This document shows positions 9,005-17,617 of a stretch of 40,235 nt of DNA, one piece after another; the stretch's first letter is position 1, and each line of letters opens with the position of its first letter. The position numbers and the translations under genes were made by a program. This DNA comes from Nitrospirota bacterium. GTDB taxonomy: Bacteria; UBA2233. The stretch covers positions 1-40,235 of the forward strand of contig WOZJ01000010.1 of assembly GCA_011620345.1 (NCBI GenBank), in the 5' to 3' direction. The notes beneath the pieces were generated by a model. It was not told where the DNA came from and did not search any database. It saw only the letters and a program-made list of their open reading frames with translations.

Positions 9005-9207
9005 CATCTTTATAGGCTGTCAAGAGCGACCAATTCTCGTTCATCACGCCCATCTAAAAGCACGCTCTCTTGCGTGGCCACTCCCAAAAGCGCGCCTTCT
9101 TCATTGAGCTCAGTATACTATAAACTATTTTTTCTTATAACCCCCTTCGCGGGGCGCAGGAGGGAATTTGCTGAAAACCCAATGTTCCGCTGGTTCTATT
9201 CGCGGTG

Positions 9208-9213
9208 TATAAT
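9208..9213 (+). promoter_or_regulatory. -10 box upstream of the glutaredoxin gene
   Basis: A perfect TATAAT lies about 95 bases before the glutaredoxin start in the 359-base divergent spacer. No good -35 hexamer sits at 17-18 bases, so the promoter may be weak or activator-dependent. The spacer also carries two CAATTCTC copies (near 8984 and 9030) and a CCCC/GGGG hairpin near 9142-9154. Confidence 0.4.
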
Positions 9214-9309
9214 GGCCTTAAACACCGGCGTGGAAATTCCCGTCTCCTTCAATGGATTGAGGGCGCAACAAATAAACATGAGGCAACAGAAAACGATAAG
9301 GAGGCTCAA

Positions 9310-9642
9310 ATGAACCCAGAAGAACAAGCTGCCCTTCAAAAGATTGAAGCATTGGTAGCCAACCATCCAGTCGTCATCTTTATGAAAGGCACGCTAGATG
9401 AGCCGAAGTGCGGGTTTTCGATGACGGCAGCGGAGATATTAAAGAGCCTGGCCGTGCCGATTATGGCCGTTGATGTCCTTGAAGACCCAGAAATTCGAAA
9501 GGCGGCAAAAAAGTACGCCGATTGGCCGACCTTCCCGCAGGTCTTTATCGGCGGGAAGTTTGTAGGCGGGGCAGACATCGTTCAAGAACTTCACTCAAAA
9601 GGAGAGCTTCAACAAATCATGAAGAAGGCTTCTGCATCCTAG
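9310..9642 (+). CDS. grxD: monothiol glutaredoxin, Grx4/GrxD family
   Basis: The 110-residue protein has the CGFS active site (Cys 34), preceded by VVIFMKGT and followed by the TFPQVFIGGKFVGGAD glutathione-binding segment, which defines the CGFS monothiol glutaredoxins. These carry [2Fe-2S] clusters bridged with glutathione and pass them to apo-proteins or to BolA. No BolA gene is visible here. AAGGAGG seven bases upstream fixes ATG 9310; an upstream in-frame extension to 9205 has no family match. It is the first gene of a plus-strand series. Confidence 0.95.
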   Translation: MNPEEQAALQKIEALVANHPVVIFMKGTLDEPKCGFSMTAAEILKSLAVPIMAVDVLEDPEIRKAAKKYADWPTFPQVFIGGKFVGGADIVQELHSKGELQQIMKKASAS

Positions 9643-9652
9643 GACAACTCGG

Positions 9653-9673
9653 CCAAGGAGGCCGCGGCCTTGG
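9653..9673 (+). other. hairpin after the glutaredoxin gene
   Basis: CCAAGG (9653-9658) pairs with CCTTGG (9668-9673), enclosing a GC-rich loop that is itself partly palindromic. No T-tract follows, so it is not a classic terminator, but it could be a transcript end stabiliser between the glutaredoxin and the EIIA gene. Confidence 0.3.
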
Positions 9674-9753
9674 ACGGATCCGTAGGTCTTGCCCCCACAC
9701 CCCGATAGGGTATGCTAGAAGTTATGAAACAACAGCTTGGGAGCCCTCCGGGG

Positions 9754-10167
9754 ATGATCGGCGTGCTCGTGGTTACCCACGGAAACTTGGGCAAAGAGCT
9801 GGTGGACATCGCTCAGGCCATCGTCGGCGAGATTCCTTTTTTGGAATGGATCGGGGTTTTTCCAGAAGACACGCCAAGCCAAATTGCCGACCAGATCGAC
9901 TCGATTGTTAACCGCTGGAGAAAGGAAGAAATCGAGAGGTTTTTGATTCTCACCGACATGTTTGGAGGCACGCCTTCGAATCTCGCGCTTCCCTACTTGG
10001 GCGAACACTCGGAAGTCGTCAGCGGAACCAACCTTCCCATGCTCATCAAGATTCACCAAAACAGGGACGAACCCTCCCTAAGAAAGCTCGCCAAGCTCGC
10101 CCAAACAGAGGCTCAAAAGAACATCTTTATCGCCTCCGAACTGCTTGGAAAGCGCTCAATGCCTTGA
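9754..10167 (+). CDS. PTS EIIA component, mannose/fructose family
   Basis: The 137-residue product starts MIGVLVVTHGNLG, the hallmark of EIIA-Man domains, with the phosphorylated His 9. FLILTDMFGGTPSNLA is the second family signature. In the PTS this domain takes phosphate from HPr. No HPr, EI, EIIB or membrane component lies in the window, so a regulatory role, as in other proteobacteria with incomplete PTS systems, is more likely than sugar uptake. In-frame ATGs at 9712 and 9724 would add up to 14 residues that do not fit the family; ATG 9754 has GGGAG about ten bases upstream. Confidence 0.9.
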   Translation: MIGVLVVTHGNLGKELVDIAQAIVGEIPFLEWIGVFPEDTPSQIADQIDSIVNRWRKEEIERFLILTDMFGGTPSNLALPYLGEHSEVVSGTNLPMLIKIHQNRDEPSLRKLAKLAQTEAQKNIFIASELLGKRSMP

Positions 10168-10203
10168 GCACAAGAAAGCCATCCCCCTAGGAAAACGACG
10201 GAC

Positions 10204-10653
10204 ATGGGCGAACACCCAAAAGCATGCATACGAATCGACAAGCAGCTTCGCTGGTGGCACGAGGACGGGGAGATTCTCCACCCGAGATTGCTTGAGTTCC
10301 TCAAAAGACACCTTCGCTACGAGAGCGATTCTGGCTTCTTTCTTGAAGACAAAGAAGGAAGGGTGGCGGTAGAGGTTGAAGACACGCCTTTTCTTGCCCA
10401 CGACGTCTCGATTCAGGGTTCAAAAATGCTTGTTCGCCTGCCAAACGAAGAGATAAGAGCGCTGGATATGGGGTCTTTGCGAACCGGCGAAAACGGCGGG
10501 CTGTACGCCAAAGTTCTTCCCGAGGGCTACGAGGTGAGGTTTTCGAGGCAAGCGCACGAAAGGCTTTTGCAGCGGCACCTCACACAAAAAAACGGGAAGT
10601 TTTTTTTGAAGCTTGAAGGTGAGCTGCTGCCCATCAGGGCGAACCCATCTTAA
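10204..10653 (+). CDS. DUF1285 family protein
   Basis: The 149-residue soluble protein fits DUF1285: an N-terminal IRIDKQLRWWHEDGEI segment, a helix with HPRLLEFLKRHL, then a beta-rich part with VAVEVEDTPFLAHDV, and a charged C-terminus with RFSRQAHERLLQ. The function of the family is not established. It lies 36 bases after the EIIA gene and three bases before priA, so it is probably cotranscribed with them. No signal peptide or membrane segment is seen. The ribosome site is weak (AGGA, 12 bases). Confidence 0.85.
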   Translation: MGEHPKACIRIDKQLRWWHEDGEILHPRLLEFLKRHLRYESDSGFFLEDKEGRVAVEVEDTPFLAHDVSIQGSKMLVRLPNEEIRALDMGSLRTGENGGLYAKVLPEGYEVRFSRQAHERLLQRHLTQKNGKFFLKLEGELLPIRANPS

Positions 10654-10656
10654 CCC

Positions 10657-12696
10657 ATGAGTACACCGGCATTCGCTAGGGTCGCATTGCTCGATGGCCC
10701 CCCGGAGCCGTTGACGTACCTTATTCCAGCCGAATCGGCGGGCCTGATTGCGCCCGGCTGGGCGGTAGAGGCGGAGCTTGGGAGGCGAAGGGCGCTCGGG
10801 CTTGTACTGGAGATTTTGCCCACCCCTGATGTCGACTGCGACATTAAGCCGCTAAAGCCGCTTGGAGACGGCCCGATTCTGCCAGCAAGCCGCCTGCCGT
10901 TCTTGCAATTCCTTGCTTCTTACTATTTTTCTTCGTTGGGGCAGGCCGCATCGCTTTTGCCGTTCCGCTCGTTCGAAACGCTCGCCAAACGCTCAAAGGC
11001 AAAGAAGGCGCCCAAGCTAGAGCCCAAAGCGCCGGCGTATCCGTCGTGGGAGGTCAGGCCAAGACTCACTAGCGAGCAAGAAGCAATTTTTCGGGGAATC
11101 GGCCCCGAAGTTGAATCTGGCGCGTTCCGCGTTCATCTCGTATTTGGCACCACTGGGTCTGGAAAAACCCTTCTTTACCTCTCGCTTGCCGCCTTGGCGC
11201 TCAAAAAAGGCCTTTCTGTGCTGTACCTGCTACCCGAGATCGGGCTTACGGAGGCGTTTACGGAAAAAATACGCTCGCTCATCTCAGGAGACCCGGAGCT
11301 TCTTGTCTGGCACTCTAAGCTCTCCTTGAAAACGAGGCGGGAGGCGATTGAAGGCTTGCTCGGACACGAGACCCCAAGGCTGATCTTAGGCGCAAGGAGC
11401 GCGCTTTTTTTGCCGTTCAAAAAGCTTGGGGTGGTTATCGTGGACGAAGAGCACGATGCATCCTACAAGGAATCGAAAGAGCCCTACTACCACGCAAGGG
11501 ACATGGCCATCTTGTTAGCCAAGCTCGAAGGGTGTCCTGCCGTGCTGGGCTCGGCCACGCCATCGCTTGAAACCCTGCAGAACGTCTTCACAGGGAAATA
11601 CGCAATGCACACGATGCCGACACGCTTTGGTGGCATGCCCCTTCCTAGGATCGAGCTTGTCCACCTAGGCAAAGGCGAAGAAGGGCTGGTCAGCAAAAAC
11701 CCCCCCGTATCGTTGATGGTCGCTGACGCGATGGCCGAAGCGATCAAGGAAGGCCAAAGCGTGCTTGTGTTTGCCAACCGGCGGGGGTATGCAAGGCTCG
11801 TTCTATGCGAGGGCTGCGGAACGATGTCCAAATGCCCCAACTGTAGCCAGTACCTCGTGTACCATAAGGCTCAAGGCTCGCTTTCTTGCCACATCTGCGG
11901 GTTCCACCTTGCGTTTCCGAAGGCTTGCGCGGTCTGCGCCGCCAAAAAGTTCAAGCTGATCGGGTTTGGAACGGAGCGGCTAGAACAGTCTTTGGCCGAG
12001 CTCTTCTTTGAAGCGAACATCGTCCGTTTTGATAGGGATACGCTAAACAGCGTGCACCACATAAGAGAGCGGCTAACCGACCTCCAAGACCAAGGCGGCG
12101 CCATCCTCGTGGGCACCCAGCTGATCTCCAAGGGCTACCATATGCCAAAGGTTTCGCTCGCAGTCATCCTGCTTGCTGAAAATATGTTTTGTTTTCCAGA
12201 TTTTAGGGCACTTGAGCGTGGCGTTCAGCTCGTTGCGCAAATTGGAGGGCGTTCAGGAAGGGGCGATGCGCCGGGCAGGATTCTCGTCCAAACCTTCATG
12301 GAAAGCGACATCCTAAAGAGCGTCCTTGGAGAGCAGAACTACAGCGCCTTTGTAGAAACAGAGCTCAAGGCGCGCAAACGGCTTAGGCTTCCTCCTTTTT
12401 GGAAGCTTGCGCTGATTCGGCTCGAATGCTTGAAGCGGGACACCCTTGAGGCCGCGGCCGTTTCTTTTCAGGCCTCTATCAAGGAAGAAGCTAGGAGGAT
12501 TCACGCCAACGCGTTCGTCCTGCCCGCCGAACCCGCGCCCATCGAACAAAAAAGGGCAAAGTTCGAGTACCACATCCTTATCAAGGCCAAGAACCAGGCG
12601 ATCCTGCGGGAGGTCCTTCTTCCATTCAAGCAAAGGCTTGGTTTGAGCGGAGGGGTTCGTATCGCCGTTGATATAGACCCTGTTGATATGTTATAG
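10657..12696 (+). CDS. priA: primosomal protein N' (replication restart helicase PriA)
   Basis: The 679-residue protein has the PriA layout: a DNA-binding N-domain, a superfamily 2 helicase core with P-loop GTTGSGKT (164-171) and DEEH box (263-266), an eight-cysteine zinc region (Cys 384, 387, 393, 396, 411, 414, 424, 427) and a C-terminal domain with SGRGDAPGR. PriA reloads the replisome at stalled forks. It starts three bases after the DUF1285 stop with no clear ribosome site, suggesting reinitiation by terminating ribosomes. Length is slightly shorter than E. coli PriA (about 730). Confidence 0.96.
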   Translation: MSTPAFARVALLDGPPEPLTYLIPAESAGLIAPGWAVEAELGRRRALGLVLEILPTPDVDCDIKPLKPLGDGPILPASRLPFLQFLASYYFSSLGQAASLLPFRSFETLAKRSKAKKAPKLEPKAPAYPSWEVRPRLTSEQEAIFRGIGPEVESGAFRVHLVFGTTGSGKTLLYLSLAALALKKGLSVLYLLPEIGLTEAFTEKIRSLISGDPELLVWHSKLSLKTRREAIEGLLGHETPRLILGARSALFLPFKKLGVVIVDEEHDASYKESKEPYYHARDMAILLAKLEGCPAVLGSATPSLETLQNVFTGKYAMHTMPTRFGGMPLPRIELVHLGKGEEGLVSKNPPVSLMVADAMAEAIKEGQSVLVFANRRGYARLVLCEGCGTMSKCPNCSQYLVYHKAQGSLSCHICGFHLAFPKACAVCAAKKFKLIGFGTERLEQSLAELFFEANIVRFDRDTLNSVHHIRERLTDLQDQGGAILVGTQLISKGYHMPKVSLAVILLAENMFCFPDFRALERGVQLVAQIGGRSGRGDAPGRILVQTFMESDILKSVLGEQNYSAFVETELKARKRLRLPPFWKLALIRLECLKRDTLEAAAVSFQASIKEEARRIHANAFVLPAEPAPIEQKRAKFEYHILIKAKNQAILREVLLPFKQRLGLSGGVRIAVDIDPVDML

Positions 12697-12743
12697 TATG
12701 TTATAAAATCTTTTGAAGATATATACGAAAAGGGTCTTTGGTC

Positions 12744-13283
12744 ATGGGAATCCGGCCTATCGTGAAATACCCAAGCCCCGTACTCAGAGAAAAAGCGCGT
12801 GAAGTCGAAGGCTTCACGCCCGAGGTGCAAGGCCTGCTTAAAGATATGCTCGAAACAATGGAAGCGGCAAAAGGCGTAGGGCTTGCCGCCAACCAGGTAG
12901 GCGTCCCCTTGCGCGTGTTCGTTTTCGACCCGCGCGTTCAGGAGGGCTCGCCGCTGAAAGCGCCCATGGGAATCGTAAACCCAAAGATTCTTGAGGCTTC
13001 GGGAACCATCCTTTGGGAAGAAGGCTGCCTTTCTTTTCCCGACATGGAGCTTAAAATTGCCCGCTCCGAGCGCATCGTTTTGGACGGGCTAGCCCAAGAC
13101 GGGCAGCCCTTGGGGGGAATCGAGCTCGATGGGCTCCTTGCCGTATGCGTCCAGCACGAGATGGATCACTTAGACGGGGTCCTTTTTATTGACCATGCAA
13201 GCAAGCTCAAGAAAGAAATTGCGCTAAAGCGCTATTTGAGCCGGGGCCCAAAAGAGCACGACCACGCCAAAGCGCATTTTTAG
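12744..13283 (+). CDS. def: peptide deformylase
   Basis: All three metal-site motifs are present in 179 residues: GVGLAANQVG, EGCLSFP (metal Cys) and QHEMDHLDG (two metal His and the catalytic Glu). The enzyme removes the formyl group from the N-terminal methionine of new proteins. ATG 12744 is used with AAAAGGG upstream; a TTG at 12738 is possible. It pairs functionally with fmt, which follows after 21 bases. The AT-rich 47-base gap after priA may hold an extra promoter, but no clear pair was found. Confidence 0.97.
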   Translation: MGIRPIVKYPSPVLREKAREVEGFTPEVQGLLKDMLETMEAAKGVGLAANQVGVPLRVFVFDPRVQEGSPLKAPMGIVNPKILEASGTILWEEGCLSFPDMELKIARSERIVLDGLAQDGQPLGGIELDGLLAVCVQHEMDHLDGVLFIDHASKLKKEIALKRYLSRGPKEHDHAKAHF

Positions 13284-13304
13284 GCTTATCAATCCGTCAT
13301 TACC

Positions 13305-14252
13305 GTGCGCGTCGCATTTTTTGGAACACCAGAGCCGGCAGCCAGGCTGCTCGATGCCCTGCTAAGGGGGGGCTATGAGGTCGCCCCGGTGGTAACGGCC
13401 GAGGACAAGCCAAAGGGTAGAGGCCTTCAGCTAGAACAAAGCCCGGTCAAGCGTCTTGCGCTGAAAAATGGCCTCACTGTTTTTACACCCAAGAGCTTGA
13501 AAGAGTCCTCTTTCGTCGAAGCCTTTAACAGGTTCCGCGCCGATGTCGCGGTTGTTTGCGCCTATGGCCGCTTGATTCCGAAACCCATGCTCGCGGCCGT
13601 CCCCAAAGGCTTCGTAAACGTTCACTACTCGCTCCTTCCTAAGTATCGTGGGGCATCGTGTGTGCCGTATGCGATCTTGTTTGGAGAAAAAACATCGGGA
13701 GTTAGCATGATTTTGCTCGATGAAGGGCTGGATACGGGCCCCATCCTAGAGCAATACACCCTAGAGGTTGAACCGCAAGATACGGCGGGCACTCTCATGG
13801 AGAAGCTTACAAGACTCGCGGAGGCGCGGCTAACCCCTGCCCTGCAAAACTACCTTGAAGGAAAAACGAGCCCCAAGCCTCAAGAGGGAGCAGCGAGCTA
13901 CTGCCCGCTGCTCAAAAAAGAGGATGCCGCGCTCGATTTCCGGCTTGAACCCGAAGTTTTGGTCAATTTTACCCGAGCGATGCACCCATGGCCCAAGGCC
14001 TACTGTTTTTGGAAAAACGAGCGAATCGTCGTGCACCGAGCGAGGGCAGAAACCATGAAAGACCCCTCCCTTCTTTCGGCCCCGACAGGAACGGCCGTAA
14101 AAACGGGCGAAATGCTCGGAATCGTAGCCAAGGGGGGACTGTTTGTCCCAGAACTGCTCCAGCGGGAGGGTCGGAAGGTCGTGGACAACGCGGCGTTCTT
14201 AAGGGGGTTTCCCGAGATCATAGGCGCACCCTTCACGGGGACAACGCCATGA
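13305..14252 (+). CDS. fmt: methionyl-tRNA formyltransferase
   Basis: The 315-residue protein shows FFGTPEPA at the N-terminus, DKPKGRG in the tRNA-binding loop region, SLLPKYRGA in the formyl-donor site, and LDEGLDTGPIL, with a C-terminal OB-like domain. It formylates initiator Met-tRNA with 10-formyl-tetrahydrofolate. The start is GTG 13305, directly at the conserved MRVAFFGTPE, without a good ribosome site. Its stop overlaps the rpe start as ATGA. Confidence 0.96.
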   Translation: MRVAFFGTPEPAARLLDALLRGGYEVAPVVTAEDKPKGRGLQLEQSPVKRLALKNGLTVFTPKSLKESSFVEAFNRFRADVAVVCAYGRLIPKPMLAAVPKGFVNVHYSLLPKYRGASCVPYAILFGEKTSGVSMILLDEGLDTGPILEQYTLEVEPQDTAGTLMEKLTRLAEARLTPALQNYLEGKTSPKPQEGAASYCPLLKKEDAALDFRLEPEVLVNFTRAMHPWPKAYCFWKNERIVVHRARAETMKDPSLLSAPTGTAVKTGEMLGIVAKGGLFVPELLQREGRKVVDNAAFLRGFPEIIGAPFTGTTP

Positions 14253-14938
14253 CGCTATTTCCTGCGCTTAGCGTCTCGATTCTCGATGCAGACCTTTTGT
14301 CGCTCAAAGACTCGCTTTCAGTGCTCGAGAAAAGCCGAGCCGTGGGGTCTATCCACTTAGACGTCATGGACGGCCATTTTGTGCCCAACTTGACGCTTGG
14401 CCCCAAGGTCGCAAAAGACCTAAAGGCCCACACCTCGCTGCCCATCAGGGCGCATTTGATGGTCAGCAACCCCGATCACCTTTTGGAGCCGTTTGCTCAA
14501 GCCGGGGTGTCCGCCATAAGCGTGCACCAGGAGGCATGCCCTCACCTGCACAGGACGCTTTCGGCCATTCATGCACTCGGGCTTAAGGCGGGCGTCGCCT
14601 TAAACCCCGCTACGCCCGTTTGCACGCTCGAAGAGGTCCTTCCCATCGCAGATTTCGTGCTTATCATGAGCGTGAACCCGGGGTTCGGGGGGCAAGGGTT
14701 TATCCCTGAGATGCTAGAGAAAATTCAAAAGCTCAAAAGCCTCCTCCAAGGAACGCCAAGGCCCATCCGGGTTGCCGTTGACGGCGGAATCAAGGCCACA
14801 AACTCCGCGGACGTCCTCAAGGCGGGGGCCGATACGCTGATCGTGGGGTCTAGCCTGTTCGCTGAGAGCCTCCCGCTCGCCGGTGCCCTTGAAACCTTCG
14901 AGGAAGTTTTTCACAGGATCGGGAACCGCGAGCCCTGA
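14249..14938 (+). CDS. rpe: ribulose-phosphate 3-epimerase
   Basis: The 229-residue TIM barrel contains HLDVMDGHFVPNLTLGP (metal His and catalytic Asp), AHLMV, MSVNPGFGGQGF, and VDGGIKATN with the second catalytic Asp, then a phosphate-binding GSSLF. It interconverts ribulose-5-phosphate and xylulose-5-phosphate in the pentose phosphate pathway. The reading frame is open upstream to 13988, but that part lies inside fmt in another frame; the family start is ATG 14249, overlapping the fmt stop by four bases. Confidence 0.96.
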   Translation: MTLFPALSVSILDADLLSLKDSLSVLEKSRAVGSIHLDVMDGHFVPNLTLGPKVAKDLKAHTSLPIRAHLMVSNPDHLLEPFAQAGVSAISVHQEACPHLHRTLSAIHALGLKAGVALNPATPVCTLEEVLPIADFVLIMSVNPGFGGQGFIPEMLEKIQKLKSLLQGTPRPIRVAVDGGIKATNSADVLKAGADTLIVGSSLFAESLPLAGALETFEEVFHRIGNREP

Positions 14939-15019
14939 ATACGGGTTTGTGCAACCTGACGGGTTTTAGCCTACTGTACGTGCAGGTTTTTCCATTATTG
15001 GCTGAGCAAAGAGGGTTTG

Positions 15020-16036
15020 ATGCTGCAAGATCGCCTAGGGCGCGAACTAAGGGACTTGCGAATCTCAGTAACGGACCGGTGTAACTTCCGGTGCGTCTAC
15101 TGCATTCCAGAAAAAAGCTATGTCGGACTGGACCGCTCGGAAATCTTAAGGTTGGAGGAGATCGAAAGGCTTGGCAAGATATTCTTAAGGCTTGGCGTCC
15201 GAGACGTTAAGCTAACCGGCGGGGAACCCCTCGTGAGGAAGGGGGTCGAAAGGCTCATAGCCCGTTTGTGCGTCATTCAAGGGCTTGAGGACTTGAGCCT
15301 TACGACAAACGGGTCGTTGCTCAAAGACCACGCAAAACCGCTGTTCAAAGCCGGCCTTAGAAGGCTCAACATAAGCCTCGATACGCTGGACAATGAAAGG
15401 TTTCGGGCTATTACAGCCAGGGGATCGCTTGAATCCGTGCTCGATGGCATCTTTGCGGCCAAAGCGGCCGGTTTCTCGCCCATTAAGCTGAACGCGGTGA
15501 TTCGGAAGGACTTCAACGCCGATCAAATCGCCCCGATTGCCCGCTTCGGGCAACAACATGGGCTCGAGGTCCGCTTCATCGAGTTCATGGACACGGGCAA
15601 CGGAAACGGCTGGGACCCATCCAAGCTGCTGGAAAAGCACCAAATCCTCGAGATTCTCGCTTCGGCAGGGTTTTCTTTGGTTTCTAAGGGCAGGCAGAAT
15701 ACGAATACCCCAGCGGTCTCTTTTGAAACCTTAGACGGCTCGCTAAAGCTTGGGATAATCGCATCGGTGAGCGAACCCTTTTGTCGAGTGTGCACGCGGG
15801 CTAGGCTGACGGCCGACGGCAAGCTCGTCACGTGCCTGTTCGCGAGCAAGGGGTTCGATTTAAAGAGTGTTCTTCGCTCGGGAGCTAGCGACAGGGATGT
15901 TTCGGCGGCCATTTCCAGGGTGTGGGAAGGACGTACCGATCGGTATTCCGAAGAACGGCTCGAAAGGCTTCGGTCGGGAGAAAGCCTTTTTGGCCCTAAA
16001 GAACATAAGCTCGAGATGGTTCGTCTGGGGGGTTAG
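15020..16036 (+). CDS. moaA: GTP 3',8-cyclase, molybdenum cofactor biosynthesis
   Basis: The 338-residue radical-SAM enzyme has the N-terminal cluster motif C21-x3-C25-x2-C28 (TDRCNFRCVYC), LTGGEPL, a second cluster motif (FCRVC … CLF) and the C-terminal Gly-Gly needed for MoaA activity. It makes the first intermediate of molybdopterin from GTP together with MoaC. No other Moco gene is present here. ATG 15020 follows AGAGGG. The 81-base gap after rpe has no strong promoter or riboswitch that I can identify. The TAG stop overlaps the coaX stop on the other strand by four bases. Confidence 0.96.
   Translation: MLQDRLGRELRDLRISVTDRCNFRCVYCIPEKSYVGLDRSEILRLEEIERLGKIFLRLGVRDVKLTGGEPLVRKGVERLIARLCVIQGLEDLSLTTNGSLLKDHAKPLFKAGLRRLNISLDTLDNERFRAITARGSLESVLDGIFAAKAAGFSPIKLNAVIRKDFNADQIAPIARFGQQHGLEVRFIEFMDTGNGNGWDPSKLLEKHQILEILASAGFSLVSKGRQNTNTPAVSFETLDGSLKLGIIASVSEPFCRVCTRARLTADGKLVTCLFASKGFDLKSVLRSGASDRDVSAAISRVWEGRTDRYSEERLERLRSGESLFGPKEHKLEMVRLGG
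15964..15991 (+). terminator. terminator-like hairpin inside the moaA 3' end
   Basis: AAGGCTT (15964-15970) pairs with AAGCCTT (15982-15988), and the second arm runs into a short T-tract. It lies about 45 bases before the moaA stop. The 7-bp stem and short T-run make it weak, and the bases are also coding, so chance is possible. Confidence 0.22.
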
Positions 16037-16827
16037 GGCCTTAATCCCTCTTCTTCTTGCTTTGGCCTATTTTTCAAGAACAGCATTTTTAAGCCCTTCA
16101 ACGTAAGCAGCTCGTCGACCTGCTCGATCATTTTGGTGTGAGAAGCGATCAGCTGGGCAAACCCCCCCGTGGCGATGACTGGGCATGGGGCACCCAGTTC
16201 TTTAAATATCCGCACAAGCATGCCTTCAACCATCGAAGCGTAGCCGTACACAAGCCCCGACTGTATGTGCTCGATCGTATTCTTCCCGATGACCCGCCCC
16301 GCCTTTTCGAGCTCTACCCTTGGAAGCTTGGATGTCCGCTTAAAGAGGGCTTCGGCCGAGATACCTATGCCCGGGGCGATGACGCCGCCTAGATACTCTC
16401 CCCGTTCTGAGATGACGTCGAACGTCGTGGCCGTGCCGAAATCGACGACAATACAGGCCCGATGGAACCTTTCGTAGGCCGCGACGGCGTTGACGATCCT
16501 GTCCGCCCCAACCTCTTTTGGGTTGTCAACAAGCAATGCCATGCCCGTCTTCACGCCGCTTTCCACGAACAACGGCTTCAGGCCAAAGCGAACAAGGCAC
16601 ATCTCACGAAACGTGTCAGTGAGCGTCGGAACGACGCTAGAGACAATCGCCCCGTCTATCCTGCTTGGGATAACCCCGGCCATCCGAAAAAGCGCGTCTA
16701 GATAGACCCAGTATTCGTCCTGCGTCCGCCTAGCATCGCTCTTGAGCCTCCAGTGAAAGACAAGCTCGTCACCCAAGAAAATGCCCAAAAGGGCGTTCGT
16801 ATTGCCGATATCAACTGTGAGAAGCAT
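16033..16827 (-). CDS. coaX: type III pantothenate kinase
   Basis: The 264-residue protein has the ASKHA-fold signatures of CoaX: LTVDIGNTN at the N-terminus (Asp 6), NPKEVGADRIVNAVAA, VVDFGTATTFDVI, and GVIAPGIGIS. It phosphorylates pantothenate, the first step of coenzyme A synthesis, and unlike CoaA is insensitive to CoA. The frame is open upstream to 16962, but the family starts at MLLTVD (ATG 16827), which overlaps birA by 17 bases. It ends the ten-gene minus-strand operon, and its stop overlaps the moaA stop. Confidence 0.96.
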   Translation of the reverse strand: MLLTVDIGNTNALLGIFLGDELVFHWRLKSDARRTQDEYWVYLDALFRMAGVIPSRIDGAIVSSVVPTLTDTFREMCLVRFGLKPLFVESGVKTGMALLVDNPKEVGADRIVNAVAAYERFHRACIVVDFGTATTFDVISERGEYLGGVIAPGIGISAEALFKRTSKLPRVELEKAGRVIGKNTIEHIQSGLVYGYASMVEGMLVRIFKELGAPCPVIATGGFAQLIASHTKMIEQVDELLTLKGLKMLFLKNRPKQEEEGLRP

Positions 16828-17617
16828 CTTGCCGCTCCGGTGTAGTTTTTGCGATGTCGCCGACGTCCCGTGCCACGAGAACGCTTCCATCTTCCATTTC
16901 GAGGCAAAGCCCCCCGGACTGCTCGAGGCCAATAGCCCTCGCCCGCTGGCCGGAGACCACAAACGCGAACTTCGATGTCTGCCCGCAGGCTGCCTGCCAG
17001 TAGGCCTCGAGAAACGCCCCGTCGCCCTCTCGCTCGATGAAGCCCCAGAGGCTTACAAGCTCGTGAAGGAACGCCTTGAGGACCGCCTGCTTCGAAAACG
17101 TCCTGTCCGTCGCGAGCCAGAGCGATGTCGCCACGGGACGAAGGTCTTCCGGGAAATCCTCCAGCGCCTGATTTAGGTTAAGCCCAACCCCGACAACGGC
17201 CATCTCGAGCTCGCTCGCCTGCGTCTTGGTGTCTACCAGCACCCCGGCAAGTTTTTTTCCGTCTAAGTAGAGGTCGTTGGGCCAAACGGGGGAAACTCCC
17301 TCCACCCCGAAGGATCGGACCGCCGAAGAAAGGGCCAAAGCCGTCCAGAACGGTATCAAGAACGCCCTGCAGGCATAGAACGGATGTTTGAACAAAAGGC
17401 TCATCCACAGCCCTTTTGGGCTTGCAGAGGCCCATTTCCTGCCCTTTCTTCCCATCCCTGAGGCTTGAACATCGGCAACAACGACGCTGCCAGAGGGCAA
17501 CGAGCGTGCCCTCGAAAGCAGGAAGGCCTGCGTAGAGGGTAGCTGGTCTTTCCATTCCACCCGAAACTCGGGGCACCAAAAAAAAGAGGGGGCCTTAAGA
17601 ACGAAGACCGCTGTCAT
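16811..17617 (-). CDS. birA: biotin--[acetyl-CoA-carboxylase] ligase
   Basis: This 268-residue protein is a class I biotin ligase lacking the N-terminal repressor helix-turn-helix. It has the biotinyl-AMP loop GMGRKGRKW (usually GRGRRGR/GRGRxxR, so one Arg is Met), WPNDLYLDGKKLAGVL with the catalytic Lys, and a small C-terminal SH3-like domain ending in VARDVG. It attaches biotin to the carboxyl carrier protein. It overlaps valS by 23 bases and coaX by 17. The birA-coaX pairing is common in many bacteria. Confidence 0.93.
   Translation of the reverse strand: MTAVFVLKAPSFFWCPEFRVEWKDQLPSTQAFLLSRARSLPSGSVVVADVQASGMGRKGRKWASASPKGLWMSLLFKHPFYACRAFLIPFWTALALSSAVRSFGVEGVSPVWPNDLYLDGKKLAGVLVDTKTQASELEMAVVGVGLNLNQALEDFPEDLRPVATSLWLATDRTFSKQAVLKAFLHELVSLWGFIEREGDGAFLEAYWQAACGQTSKFAFVVSGQRARAIGLEQSGGLCLEMEDGSVLVARDVGDIAKTTPERQDASHS

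Noticed and set aside
9140-9156. CCCC-CTTCGC-GGGG hairpin as terminator
   Set aside because: It has no T-tract and no gene ends there; it lies in a divergent promoter region.
13988-14248. N-terminal extension of rpe
   Set aside because: It is inside fmt in another frame, and the conserved epimerase start is at 14249.
14939-15019. Moco riboswitch upstream of moaA
   Set aside because: The gap is only 81 bases and I see no structure matching the known Moco RNA motif.
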